This document shows, piece after piece, positions 1 to 9,463 of a stretch of 64,000 bases of DNA. The notes beneath the pieces are model-generated. The model ran no database searches. It was not told the origin of the DNA and saw nothing but the letters and a program-made list of their open reading frames with translations. Source of the DNA: an uncultured Roseovarius sp. (GTDB taxonomy: Bacteria; Pseudomonadota; Alphaproteobacteria; Rhodobacterales; Rhodobacteraceae). The stretch covers positions 61,059 through 125,058 of the forward strand of contig CANMBU010000005.1 of NCBI GenBank assembly GCA_947496175.1, given 5' to 3'. Within the stretch, counting starts at the first letter, position 1. Each line of letters starts with the position of its first letter. Made by a program: the position numbers and the translations under genes.

Positions 1-728
1 GCATGTCCCGGCTTGACATCGAAGTGCTGCGGGAAACGCACCAGTCCCTTGCTGAGGCACTCGGTAAGGCGACCGAAGAACGCGTCGCCGCCCAGACCCG
101 TGTCGATCATTTGGATCGGCTTAAAAAGGGGATGGAAGAGACGCTGCGCAAGCTTGACGAAGCCGAAGCGGCATCAGGCCCGCTGCGCGGACTAGCTGCG
201 CTGGTGAACGGGCAGAACTCGCAAAGACTGACCTTGGAGACGTTCGCGATAGGCGCGATGTTCGACCAGATTCTGGAAGCTGCAAACCTACGCTTCGGTC
301 CGATGACAAACTACCAGTATAGTCTTGAGTGCGAGATGGAGAACGGAGGGCGAGGCAAACGAGGCCTTGGAACACAGGTGTTTGACGCGCACACCGGGAA
401 ATCACGCGCTACAAGCACACTCTCAGGCGGCGAGACGTTCATTGCCGCACTCGCTCTCGCACTGGGTCTTGCCGACGTGGTCGAAGCGGCGAGCGGCAAA
501 GTCCGGCTCGACACGATTTTTATCGATGAAGGGTTTGGAAGCCTCGACACCGAAAACGGGTCCGGCACGCTCGACCAGGTCCTACAGGTCCTTAACTCCA
601 TCGTCCGACAGAACCGTGCCGTGGGTCTGATTTCGCATGTACCGCTCGTCCAGGAGGCGATCCCAAACGGCTTCTATGTCAGAAAAGGGATGTCTGGGAG
701 TAGTATAGAGGAAAGGGGGGTAGTCTGA
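1..728 (+). CDS. SbcC/SMC-type DNA repair ATPase, C-terminal part (5' truncated by window edge)
   Basis: This is the C-terminal lobe of an SbcC/Rad50-like ATPase. The visible part starts in a coiled-coil segment rich in Glu, Lys and Ala (first ~60 residues). It then has the ABC signature LSGGETF (about residue 138) and a Walker B stretch DTIFIDEGFGSLD (about residue 168), followed by an H-loop-like LISHV. SbcC family members pair with an SbcD nuclease to process DNA ends; no partner is visible, and the Walker A half lies outside the window. The stop overlaps the next ATG (TGATG). It could be a housekeeping SbcC or a member of the neighbouring defence block. Confidence 0.85.
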   Translation, partial: MSRLDIEVLRETHQSLAEALGKATEERVAAQTRVDHLDRLKKGMEETLRKLDEAEAASGPLRGLAALVNGQNSQRLTLETFAIGAMFDQILEAANLRFGPMTNYQYSLECEMENGGRGKRGLGTQVFDAHTGKSRATSTLSGGETFIAALALALGLADVVEAASGKVRLDTIFIDEGFGSLDTENGSGTLDQVLQVLNSIVRQNRAVGLISHVPLVQEAIPNGFYVRKGMSGSSIEERGVV

Positions 729-1030
729 TGGTTCCTCGTTGGTTTCGACGGCGAGCTCATTCGCGGCGCTTGCCAAATGGTGGCACTACCGACGTTCGAG
801 AAAGCTGGGTCCTACAGTCTTCTTCGAAGGCAAAGCGCCAGCGCAGTTTCCGGCATCAGTGCCCTATATGCGGTGCAGACGTGGTCACGGTCCGTATGCC
901 CAATGGTGGCAGCGCTCATTTTGAGGGCGCGAAGGGATTGTATAGGATCAAGCACCCATGTTTGCATGTTGGCGAAGGTTTGAGCCGAGTGCGTGACACC
1001 AACACGCCTGACCTCTTCGAAAACTGCTGA
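728..1030 (+). CDS. Small zinc-ribbon hypothetical protein
   Basis: The gene encodes 100 residues and starts with an ATG that overlaps the stop codon of the upstream ATPase, so translation is probably coupled. The middle holds CPICGADVV, half of a zinc-ribbon, and a further Cys-rich piece (HPCLHVG) about 30 residues later could supply the other ligands. I do not recognise the family. The position between an SbcC-like ATPase and a Shango-type operon suggests a DNA-related accessory role, which is inference. The first 30 residues are Arg-rich with no signal peptide or membrane segment. Confidence 0.55.
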   Translation: MVPRWFRRRAHSRRLPNGGTTDVRESWVLQSSSKAKRQRSFRHQCPICGADVVTVRMPNGGSAHFEGAKGLYRIKHPCLHVGEGLSRVRDTNTPDLFENC

Positions 1031-1143
1031 AATGTGCACCCCCACTGGGGATTCGATTGTTCTAGCAGAGAAAAATCGCCTAGAGGTTGAGATGCGGGCG
1101 CCGTTCTCTTGAGATCGAACTGGCCAGTTTGGAGATTTTATTG

Positions 1144-3672
1144 ATGAGTTTTGTATGGAAGGTTTTTCGCGTTACATTTTTTTTCGCGATTTATTTCTTT
1201 GCTGCTTTGGTAATTGTTGCACTTGCATTGCAGTCATGGTCGGACGGTAGCCAAGTTCTTTTTGCATTGGGCGCGCCCATCGTTTTGGTTTGGTGGCAAG
1301 AAAGGCGGCGATCTAGAAAAATTGCCGCTGCAAATGGCGGCACAAAGAGTTCGGAAACACCGAAATCGAATTCAGCGCCGGTAGTGCCTCCAAATGCTTA
1401 TAAAAAACGTGTCGGGCGTGAACGCGAACGAACTCGCGAAGCCAATGTTTCCGAGGCATCGGCTGCGACTCATGCCTATTCTCCACCGAAGCAGGACAAC
1501 GCCGAGATCGTTCGCGCGGGAAAGTCTGCGGCGCCAGCTCTTGCGGCAGCCGCTGAAAGAAAACAATCTGGGCAAGTTGCATCGAGCAGGTCGCCCAGAA
1601 CAAAGAAAAGCGGGTGGGTCCCTTCTAGCGAAACAGCTAGCGTCGCCGGTCGCAGCATCGGCGGCATGGTCTATGTTGGCACGCCTCCCTTGCTGAACTC
1701 CTACGGGTATCGTGACAAATGCCGAGCCTATATCGATCCATCCCTGTCGGTCGCGCGCTCGGGCAGGGACAAGGCTGGCGATGGCATGCCGTATTGGCCC
1801 GGATACTCGGATATCTCACCCCAGTGTCGGGCAACCTACTTGGAGTGGTTGGCAAGTGGGCGAAGCGACGCCTCCTATAATCCCGGCTACATGTTCCTGT
1901 ACTTCTACGGGCTGGAGCGTCGCTTCTTCGTCGATCAGTCCGATGAAGATGCCAAGGATATCGTCCAAGAAGTTCGGCGGCTGCAGTCAGTTTACCCTGA
2001 CAACCACTCTGTCAGGCGCTATTTGGGGGAGTTCCTCGACATTGCGATGCTTGCCGAAACCGACCTCGACGCTATCGAGCCGATTTTCGAGAAGCAGGGC
2101 TGGGAACTTCCGTTCTCACTCAAATACGCAATCGGAGCTCGGATCGACAAAGGCGAGAACCTGACCGCTGACTGGTTGCTGAGTTGGTTCATCTGCCATC
2201 CGGAAACAAATCTGAGAACTCCCGCGACGCGGTGCCGTGACGAGTTCATCGCCCTCTTCCGCATGCGATTTGTTGAACGATTTCCGGACGGACAAAAAGT
2301 TACCAAGCCTAGGAAGAAGCTCACGGCGTCCTATCGGGCCGCTTCCAGCGAGTTTCAGGGGTCCGCCAACCCAACCGTGGATGGCAAGCCCGTCCCGGAT
2401 ATTTCCGGCCTGCGCAAACCGATCGAGATTGCCCAGGAGCTGGCTGATGAGGTGATGAACGATCTCGACAAGCTCAGTCGCTTCCTGGGCCGAAATCCTG
2501 ATGGCCGCGGAAGCGTTGAGGCGCATGCCTTGATGCCGACGGAACTTTGGGAGGCCTTCCCATCCGAGGAAATGGACCGCTTGAAATCCTGGGCAAGCGA
2601 TATCGTCGATCGGGGAGGATTGGTGCCGCTTGAAGAGGTGATCGGACGTCTGGAGGGAGAAACGAACGAGAAGATCGGGAAAAGGCAAATGACAGGAGCG
2701 GCCGACGCGCTCGCGCGCCTCGGTTTCGGTCTGGCGCCCGACCCTCGGTTTGCGCTCCGGTCGCCCAAGGCGGAGGAGCCTGTTGTGCTGTTTCGTCTGG
2801 GCGAACCCATCGAAAGACTGGAGGAAGTTTCCGATAGCTATCGAAGCGCCTTGATCGAATTGGCACTTGGGTCGTTCGTCGCCCATGCGGATGGTCGCAT
2901 CGCGGAGCCTGAACGCAGGGCGTTGGAAGAGCAAGTTGCAGCCGCGGCACTCAGCGATCAGGAACGCCGCAGGCTTCGTGCAAACCTTGAATGGTTCCTG
3001 GCCGTGCCACCGGACATCGCACTTCTGCGACGGAAACTGAAGGAGGTGGGCCAAGACAATCAGGCCGCCATGCGGGCAGCGCTGGTTGGTGCAGCACATG
3101 CCGATGGCATCATTCACTCCGACGAAGTCGCAAGCATCGAGAAAATCTACAAGGCTTTGGGACTTGATCCCGCGCTTGCCTATTCTGACCTGCATGCTGG
3201 CGAAGTTGCGGATGGTCCGCGCACCGTTCGTGCCACGCAACCGGGTCGCCCGGGCGAAGCGATACCCGAGCTTGAAAAAGCCAGCGGACCGAAACTCGAC
3301 GCTTCGCGGATCGCAGCAATCCGTTCGGACACCGAGCGCGTGTCGTCCGTCTTGGGGCAGATTTTCGACGTCGAAGAGGAAGAAAGTGGTGCCTCCGGGC
3401 CTGCCAGCCAAAGCCAGCTGGCAGGGCTTGACCAGAAACACGGCGCCCTTGTCCTCGAACTGCTGACTCGGGAGCATTGGTCTGAGACCGAGTTCGAGAC
3501 GATCTGCGCCTCGCATGGCTTGATGGCGTCCGGGGCACTGGAAGTCGTGAATGAATGGGCTTTTGAGACCTACGATGAAGCGCTTCTCGACGAGTATGAT
3601 GGATATGACGTGTCTCCGGAGATTGCGGAGGCGGTAAAAGAAAAGATGAGTGCGGAGGGCAGGGATGTCTAA
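1144..3672 (+). CDS. sngA: TerB-domain membrane protein, Shango SngA-like
   Basis: The protein has about 842 residues from ATG 1144 (an in-frame start at 1087 is also open). Two hydrophobic helices occupy roughly residues 5-55, then comes a low-complexity charged linker to ~170. Next is a TerB_N-like region (Gly/Tyr/Trp-rich, with YGLERRFF) to ~400. A TerB helical core carries two acidic motifs, AHADGRIAEPE and AHADGIIHSDE, the likely metal-binding sites. The C-terminus is TerB_C-like. This architecture, followed by an ATPase and a helicase, matches the Shango anti-phage system as I know it. The 3' end overlaps the next gene by 8 nt. The exact role of TerB in defence is unknown. Confidence 0.8.
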   Translation: MSFVWKVFRVTFFFAIYFFAALVIVALALQSWSDGSQVLFALGAPIVLVWWQERRRSRKIAAANGGTKSSETPKSNSAPVVPPNAYKKRVGRERERTREANVSEASAATHAYSPPKQDNAEIVRAGKSAAPALAAAAERKQSGQVASSRSPRTKKSGWVPSSETASVAGRSIGGMVYVGTPPLLNSYGYRDKCRAYIDPSLSVARSGRDKAGDGMPYWPGYSDISPQCRATYLEWLASGRSDASYNPGYMFLYFYGLERRFFVDQSDEDAKDIVQEVRRLQSVYPDNHSVRRYLGEFLDIAMLAETDLDAIEPIFEKQGWELPFSLKYAIGARIDKGENLTADWLLSWFICHPETNLRTPATRCRDEFIALFRMRFVERFPDGQKVTKPRKKLTASYRAASSEFQGSANPTVDGKPVPDISGLRKPIEIAQELADEVMNDLDKLSRFLGRNPDGRGSVEAHALMPTELWEAFPSEEMDRLKSWASDIVDRGGLVPLEEVIGRLEGETNEKIGKRQMTGAADALARLGFGLAPDPRFALRSPKAEEPVVLFRLGEPIERLEEVSDSYRSALIELALGSFVAHADGRIAEPERRALEEQVAAAALSDQERRRLRANLEWFLAVPPDIALLRRKLKEVGQDNQAAMRAALVGAAHADGIIHSDEVASIEKIYKALGLDPALAYSDLHAGEVADGPRTVRATQPGRPGEAIPELEKASGPKLDASRIAAIRSDTERVSSVLGQIFDVEEEESGASGPASQSQLAGLDQKHGALVLELLTREHWSETEFETICASHGLMASGALEVVNEWAFETYDEALLDEYDGYDVSPEIAEAVKEKMSAEGRDV

Positions 3673-4972
3673 GTTGAAACCACGCGAACGCGATGCAATC
3701 GTACAAGCGCTTCGGGCCGGGGTCGTGCCCAAGCTCGGTTTGCGCCATATCCAGGTCGGCCGCGTCCGGGAGATTGAAGAGCTCGTCAAGGACATGGACC
3801 GGATATCCGATGGCGGATCGGCAATCAGGTTCATCATCGGGGAATACGGATCGGGCAAGACGTTCTTCATGAACCTGATCCGCCTCGTCGCCTTGGAAAA
3901 AGGCCTGGTCGTGATGTTCGCGGATCTGGCGCCGGATCGCCGCATTCACGCGACCGGCGGACAAGCTCGGGGGCTGTATGCGGAGATGGCCCGAAACCTC
4001 TCGACGCGGACAAAGCCCGATGGCGGGGCATTGGCCAGCGTGGTGGAACGGTTTGTCAGCCAGGCTCACCGAGATGCTGAAGAACGGGATTTGCCCACGG
4101 GGACCGTCATTCGTGAACGCCTTGGCCACTTTGAAGAACTTACCGGAGGGTTTGAGTTCGCTGAAGTCATCCGTCGGTATTGGGAAGGCCATGAGACCGG
4201 CGACGACGAGTTGAAATCAGCAGCCCTGAGATGGCTGCGCGGCGAGTTCGCGACACGCACCGACGCGCGCAAGGCGCTTGGTGTTCGAACGATCATCGAC
4301 GACGCCAGTGTCTATGACCATCTGAAGCTGATGTCGGCATTTGTGTGCGAGGCCGGTTACAAAGGATTGCTGGTCGGCCTCGACGAGATGGTGAATCTCT
4401 ACAAGCTCACCTCGTCGCAGGCACGCAATGCAAACTACGAACAGATCCTCCGGATCCTGAACGATGTGCTGCAGGGCAGCGCCGAGAACCTCGGATTCCT
4501 CATGGGTGGAACCCCGGAGTTTCTGATGAACACCCGTCGAGGGCTCTACAGCTACGAAGCCCTCCAGTCACGTTTAGCCGAAAATACCTTCGCGCGAGAC
4601 GGATTAGTCGACCTTTCAGGACCGGTTGTCCGGCTGGCCAGTCTGACCCCTGAAGACCTCTTCGTTCTTTTGGCCAATGTCCGGCGGATCATGCAGGAAG
4701 ATGCTAGGGCTTTACCGGACGACGCGCTCGAGGCCTTCATGGCGCATTGCTCCGACCGGATCGGTGAAGCTTACTTTCGCACCCCGCGCAATACAGTGAC
4801 GGCCTTCGTGAACTTGCTTTCCGTGCTTGAGCAAAACCCAGGTATCGAGTGGAGCGATCTGATTGAAAAGATCGAAGTCTCCGAAGACCTCGGCGAAGAC
4901 ATGACCGAGGTAGACGAGTCGACTGGCGCCCAAGACCCCGGTGACGATGACCTGATCAGCTTCAAGCTCTGA
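3665..4972 (+). CDS. sngB: BrxD-like P-loop ATPase (DUF2791 type), Shango SngB-like
   Basis: The 435-residue P-loop ATPase has Walker A GEYGSGKTFFMN near residue 65 and a Walker B-like LLVGLDEMVNLY near residue 240. The length and motifs fit the DUF2791/BrxD family used in BREX and in Shango. I chose ATG 3665 because GGAGGG lies 6 nt upstream; a start 15 nt earlier is possible. It overlaps the TerB gene and is followed 5 nt later by the helicase gene, so the three are one operon. The C-terminal ~30 residues are very acidic. By family knowledge it should act as an AAA+ motor or loader for the helicase. Confidence 0.85.
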   Translation: MSKLKPRERDAIVQALRAGVVPKLGLRHIQVGRVREIEELVKDMDRISDGGSAIRFIIGEYGSGKTFFMNLIRLVALEKGLVVMFADLAPDRRIHATGGQARGLYAEMARNLSTRTKPDGGALASVVERFVSQAHRDAEERDLPTGTVIRERLGHFEELTGGFEFAEVIRRYWEGHETGDDELKSAALRWLRGEFATRTDARKALGVRTIIDDASVYDHLKLMSAFVCEAGYKGLLVGLDEMVNLYKLTSSQARNANYEQILRILNDVLQGSAENLGFLMGGTPEFLMNTRRGLYSYEALQSRLAENTFARDGLVDLSGPVVRLASLTPEDLFVLLANVRRIMQEDARALPDDALEAFMAHCSDRIGEAYFRTPRNTVTAFVNLLSVLEQNPGIEWSDLIEKIEVSEDLGEDMTEVDESTGAQDPGDDDLISFKL

Positions 4973-4977
4973 CGCCG

Positions 4978-7149
4978 ATGAGCAGTGCGTTCGACAAACT
5001 GGCGAGGCCTGTGCAGAAATGGATACGCCAAAAAGGATGGCGCGAACTTCGCGACATCCAGGCGCGATCCATCCGGACGATCTGCGAAACCAATGCCGAT
5101 TTGATCGTTGCGGCTTCCACGGCGGGCGGAAAGACTGAGGCGGCGTTTCTGCCATTGATTTCACAGGTGCTTGACGAGCCGTCGGGCGGCACCGGCTTCG
5201 ACCTGCTCTACATCGGTCCGCTGAAAGCTCTGATCACGGACCAGGCCATGCGGCTGGAGGACATCTGCCGGGAAGCAGAGCTTCCGGTTGTTCCCTGGCA
5301 CGGGGATGTCTCGCAATCGATCAAGACGCGCGCGTTGAAATCTCCAAAAGGGATCCTTCTGATAACCCCAGAGTCCCTTGAGGCGCTTTTCATTCGTCGC
5401 GGTTTGGAAATTGCCCGCTTATTTGGGGCCACGCGGGCGGTCGTGATCGACGAACTGCACACAGTTCTGGATAGCGAACGTGGTGTCCAGCTTCGTTCAC
5501 TGCTCACAAGGCTCGAGCTCGCGATAAAGCGCCCAATCCGTCGGATAGGTCTGTCAGCGACACTGGGCGACATGGACCTCGCCAAGACCTATCTTCGTCC
5601 TGATGCCGCAAACGTTGTCGAGCTGATCGAAGCAGATGGCGGCGAGGCTGAATTGAGGCTCCAGCTTCGCGGCTACCTCTCCGGCGATGAAGATGAAAAC
5701 AGCCCTTCCGCAACGGACGCAATTGCAGCCCATCTGTTCAAGCATCTTCGAGGCAGCGACAACCTGGTCTTCGCCGGAGCACGACAACGGGTCGAGATTT
5801 ATGCGGATCGATTGCGGGAGCTTTGCGAGCAAGAACACCTTCCGCAGGAATTTTTTCCCCATCATGCGAGCCTCTCCCGCGATCACCGTGACTTCGTGGA
5901 GCGGCGGCTCAAGGATCCTGCGAAACCGACGACCGCCGTATGTACGTCGACGCTCGAGCTTGGAATCGACATCGGTGACGTGACCTGCGTGGCTCAAATA
6001 GGTGCGCCATTCAGCGTCGCGGCGTTGCGACAACGGCTTGGCCGGTCAGGCCGGCGCGAAGGACAACCGGCCACTCTCAGGCAGTACGCTGTCGAAGCCA
6101 AGTTGACGCCGGAGAGCAGTTTCGTTGATCGTCTTCGCCTCGGCCTGATCAGGTCCATCGCGATGATAGATCTGCTGCTGGAAGGCTGGTGCGAACCGCC
6201 AAAACCGCAGGCGCTTCATCTCTCGACGCTCGTCCATCAGATACTGTCAGTCATAGCGCAGCGCGATGGTGCATCTGCAAGCGTGGTCTACAATGTGCTC
6301 TGCCGCGAAGGCCCCTTTCGGAAGGTCACAACTGAAGTCTTCGCAGATGTGTTGCGTGCGATCGGCCATCCAGAAACCGGCTTGATCGAACAGACCGGAA
6401 GCGGGCTGTTGCTTTTGGGACCGACTGGCGAGAAGCTGGTTGAGCATTACAGCTTCTATGCGGTGTTCCAGACACCTGAAGAATTCCGTTTGGTTGCACA
6501 GGGGCGGGATCTTGGAACCCTGCCGATCGACAATGTTCTTGCTCCCGGGATGCTGCTGATTTTTTCTGGGCGGCGTTGGGTAGTTCAAGAGATCCATGAT
6601 CGTGAAAAGGTCATTGTCGTCAAACCCGCGAAGGCTGGTGTGCCTCCCGTCTTCGGCGGCGATGCGGGGGATATTCATGACACAGTAATTGATCGAATGT
6701 TTGCCGTGCTCGAGGGGAATGCCAGTCCGGCCTACATGGACTCTGTATCTTTGACGATGCTGGAGGAAGCGCGTGCTCAGTATCAACTGCTAGGATTTCG
6801 GAACGAGAATACCCACACTCTCGGCGAGCGCACATCGATCATCGCAACGCGGGTCGGAACGGTGAAGACGTCAACTCTCGTGCTCGCACTCAGAAGTAAG
6901 GGGTTCTTGGTTGAACAGCATGACGGGTTTCTGCTGGTGGAGGCCGGGGACGAATCCCCCGATCTTCAAACGGTACTAACGCATATTCGATCTGGCGAAC
7001 CTGTCGATCTGTTCGCGGGAGCAGGGAACTTCATGTCGGAGAAGTTTCATCCGTACCTGTCGAAGCCGCTCTTGGAGTTGGATGCAGCCAGTTCGAAGCT
7101 TGTTCCTCAAATTCTTCCAACGTTGGTTGAACGGATCATTCAGGCATAA
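4978..7149 (+). CDS. sngC: Lhr-like DEAD/DEAH superfamily 2 helicase, Shango SngC-like
   Basis: The 723-residue protein is a superfamily 2 helicase. Visible motifs are the Q-region IQARSI, Walker A ASTAGGKTEAA (residue ~42), motif II VVIDELHTVLD (DELH, ~155), motif III LSATLGD (~193), and motif VI QRLGRSGRREGQP (~350). The C-terminal half resembles the Lhr/BrxHI extension. It is the third gene of the TerB-ATPase-helicase operon. Family knowledge predicts ATP-driven DNA or RNA unwinding in phage defence. An unrelated Lhr repair helicase is the alternative, but the two upstream partners make Shango the better reading. Confidence 0.87.
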   Translation: MSSAFDKLARPVQKWIRQKGWRELRDIQARSIRTICETNADLIVAASTAGGKTEAAFLPLISQVLDEPSGGTGFDLLYIGPLKALITDQAMRLEDICREAELPVVPWHGDVSQSIKTRALKSPKGILLITPESLEALFIRRGLEIARLFGATRAVVIDELHTVLDSERGVQLRSLLTRLELAIKRPIRRIGLSATLGDMDLAKTYLRPDAANVVELIEADGGEAELRLQLRGYLSGDEDENSPSATDAIAAHLFKHLRGSDNLVFAGARQRVEIYADRLRELCEQEHLPQEFFPHHASLSRDHRDFVERRLKDPAKPTTAVCTSTLELGIDIGDVTCVAQIGAPFSVAALRQRLGRSGRREGQPATLRQYAVEAKLTPESSFVDRLRLGLIRSIAMIDLLLEGWCEPPKPQALHLSTLVHQILSVIAQRDGASASVVYNVLCREGPFRKVTTEVFADVLRAIGHPETGLIEQTGSGLLLLGPTGEKLVEHYSFYAVFQTPEEFRLVAQGRDLGTLPIDNVLAPGMLLIFSGRRWVVQEIHDREKVIVVKPAKAGVPPVFGGDAGDIHDTVIDRMFAVLEGNASPAYMDSVSLTMLEEARAQYQLLGFRNENTHTLGERTSIIATRVGTVKTSTLVLALRSKGFLVEQHDGFLLVEAGDESPDLQTVLTHIRSGEPVDLFAGAGNFMSEKFHPYLSKPLLELDAASSKLVPQILPTLVERIIQA

Positions 7150-7244
7150 GCTGTGGGAAGCAGAGGTTGTTACCTTGCATGCTTTGAACCGCTAGGACCG
7201 AAAGCAATGGCCTTTGTGGACGCAGAGATAATTTGGAGAATGTC

Positions 7245-9452
7245 ATGGCCGATAAGCTGAACATAAATCTAAGATATTGCTATGGAATTGGAAAACTCGA
7301 GGCAGAGCTTGAGTTTAAGCACAAAGGCTACGCGATCTACGCTCCAAACGGTGTTATGAAAACATCGCTTGCGAAGACAATGATGGACCTTTCGGAAGGC
7401 AATTCGCCGAAGGACCTGCACTTCCCGAATCGCGAACCTACTTGTGAGATCACCCTGAATGGCGAAGCCATTAAGAAAGAGGAAATTTTCGTCGTTAAAT
7501 CCTACGATGATAAATTCTCTTCAAGTCAGGTGTCCACTCTTCTTGCGAACGCCGAACTCAGAGCGAAGTATGAGAGAATCCATCAGTCCATTGGCGAAGC
7601 AAAAAAGGCTTTGGATAAAGCACTCAGGAACGCTGCGGGGTTTGGAGAAAGATCACGGGAAAACTTAGACCCGATTATCGAGGATGTATTTGGGGACAGC
7701 TACTATGAGGCACTTTCTGCGATTGAGGACGAGCTCAACGAACTTCATCAATCGGACCTCGGCAAAGCCGACTACAGAATCCTGTACGACCCAAAAGTTC
7801 AGCAATTCCTTGCCAGTGAAGATGTGGCGGCTGCGGTCGAAGACTTTGCGCAAAAGTATGACGAGATAACCGAACAATCGCCAATCCTTCGAAGGGATTT
7901 TCAGTATCACAATGTCGCCCAGGTTCAGCAGCAGCTCGAAGCGAACAACTTTTTTAACGCTGGACACAGCATCAGCTTGGCGGATGAAAACACGGATCAG
8001 AAGGAAGAGGTTTCATCGGACCAATCTCTTCGCGAGCGAATCGAAGAGGAGAAGCTTCGCGTCTTGAACGACAAGGCGGTGGCGAAGAAATTTGACACAT
8101 TCAATTCAAAGCTCAAAAACAAGGAGCTGCAGGCTTTCCGAGATTATATCACAGATAACAAACACCTTCTGCCTATGCTAAACGAACCGGAAGGCCTGAA
8201 ACGTGACCTTTGGATGCAATATCTTCGCGCGGCACTTGATGAGTACAAAGCGCTGGTATCCGAGTATCGAACTGGTCAAAGTGCTCTCGCTGAAATCATC
8301 GCAGACGCGGACAGCAGCAGAGGTGATTGGGATGCTGTAGTGGCAGATTTCAATCGTCGCTTTCTCTACCTGCCCTTTGAACTTTCCGTTGAAAACAAGG
8401 CCGATGCGATCCTCAAAGGAAGTGCTCCTTCGATTGCTTTCATCATCAATGATGCAGGTGAAGAGAGGCGTTACGCTTCATCCGAAAAGCAAGAACTGCT
8501 CCGAGCGCTAAGCACAGGTGAAAGCCGCGCGCTCTACATCCTTGATATTATGTATGAGGTGTTCGTGCGATGGAAGAACCGCACCAAGACCCTCTTTGTC
8601 TTTGACGACATTTCTGACTCGTTTGACTACAAGAACAAGTTCGCGATCATCGACTTCTTGGAGGATGTAACCAAGGTCGAAGACACTAATTTCCTTGCCA
8701 TCGTCCTGACTCACAACTTCGATTTCCTTCGAACAGTTTCAAGCAGAGATATCTGTCCAGCACATCAGTGTCGGCTGGCGTTTCGATCTGATGATGGGAT
8801 CAAGCTTGAGCCATTCGAGCGAACGGATATCCAGAGTCCGTTTCGCAAGTGGCAGGGCAGGTTGGCGGAACCGTCCGTTCTAATTGCCTATATTCCGTTC
8901 TTACGTAATTTGATCGAGTACACGCTTGGCCCAAAAGATGCCGATGGGAATCCTAATGCTGACTACCTTCAGCTTACCAGGATGCTCCACTTCAAAGATG
9001 AAACTGAAGCCCTCACCATTGAGGACTACAAGGCCGTATTCGAACGTCATTTGAGCGGGTGTACCTTCCCTGATGTTGATCTGACGCAGCCAGTTATTGA
9101 GCATCTTTTCGCGACGGCCGATGAGTGTGAAAACGTTGCCGATGGCATCAATCTTGAGCACAAGATCGCTCTGTCAATCGCGATCAGAATGCGAGCCGAG
9201 CGATACATGGTCGCGAAGATCCGTTCTGCGCAGGAAGAATATGATGTTTCGAATAAGCAGATGGGGAAGATTTTTCAAAAATTCAAAGACTTGTTCAATA
9301 ATGAAGCCGAAAAAATAGGCCTACTACGCCGCGTTAATCTAATCACGCCAGCGAATATACATCTCAATTCCTTTATGTATGAGCCAATCTTAGACATGGG
9401 CATGGCCGAGTTGGTGACGTTGTACCAGAACGTAAAGTCAGATTTGAACTAG
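7245..9452 (+). CDS. ABC-type AAA ATPase, RloC/PrrC-like (AAA_13)
   Basis: The protein has 735 residues from ATG 7245, chosen because GGAG lies 6 nt upstream (a TTG at 7233 is the alternative). The Walker A is unusual: APNGVMKTS, with Met where the second Gly is expected. A long helical coiled-coil insertion spans ~100-370. It is followed by ABC signature LSTGESRALYIL, Walker B TLFVFDDISDSFD and H-loop LTHNFDF. The C-terminal ~200 residues carry an Arg/Glu/His-containing helix (IAIRMRAERYMV) that could be a HEPN-like effector. Such ATPases often act in phage-triggered abortive infection. It is separated from the Shango operon by 95 nt and followed closely by a nuclease-like gene. Confidence 0.7.
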   Translation: MADKLNINLRYCYGIGKLEAELEFKHKGYAIYAPNGVMKTSLAKTMMDLSEGNSPKDLHFPNREPTCEITLNGEAIKKEEIFVVKSYDDKFSSSQVSTLLANAELRAKYERIHQSIGEAKKALDKALRNAAGFGERSRENLDPIIEDVFGDSYYEALSAIEDELNELHQSDLGKADYRILYDPKVQQFLASEDVAAAVEDFAQKYDEITEQSPILRRDFQYHNVAQVQQQLEANNFFNAGHSISLADENTDQKEEVSSDQSLRERIEEEKLRVLNDKAVAKKFDTFNSKLKNKELQAFRDYITDNKHLLPMLNEPEGLKRDLWMQYLRAALDEYKALVSEYRTGQSALAEIIADADSSRGDWDAVVADFNRRFLYLPFELSVENKADAILKGSAPSIAFIINDAGEERRYASSEKQELLRALSTGESRALYILDIMYEVFVRWKNRTKTLFVFDDISDSFDYKNKFAIIDFLEDVTKVEDTNFLAIVLTHNFDFLRTVSSRDICPAHQCRLAFRSDDGIKLEPFERTDIQSPFRKWQGRLAEPSVLIAYIPFLRNLIEYTLGPKDADGNPNADYLQLTRMLHFKDETEALTIEDYKAVFERHLSGCTFPDVDLTQPVIEHLFATADECENVADGINLEHKIALSIAIRMRAERYMVAKIRSAQEEYDVSNKQMGKIFQKFKDLFNNEAEKIGLLRRVNLITPANIHLNSFMYEPILDMGMAELVTLYQNVKSDLN

Positions 9453-9463
9453 GCGTGATCGGA

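Noticed and set aside
2116..3945. Very long open frame on the - strand
   Set aside because: It is antisense to the TerB gene, has no ribosome site and an unnatural Arg/Cys-rich composition; the + strand has clear domains.
3110..4192. Long - strand open frame
   Set aside because: It is a GC-driven shadow of the sngA/sngB genes.
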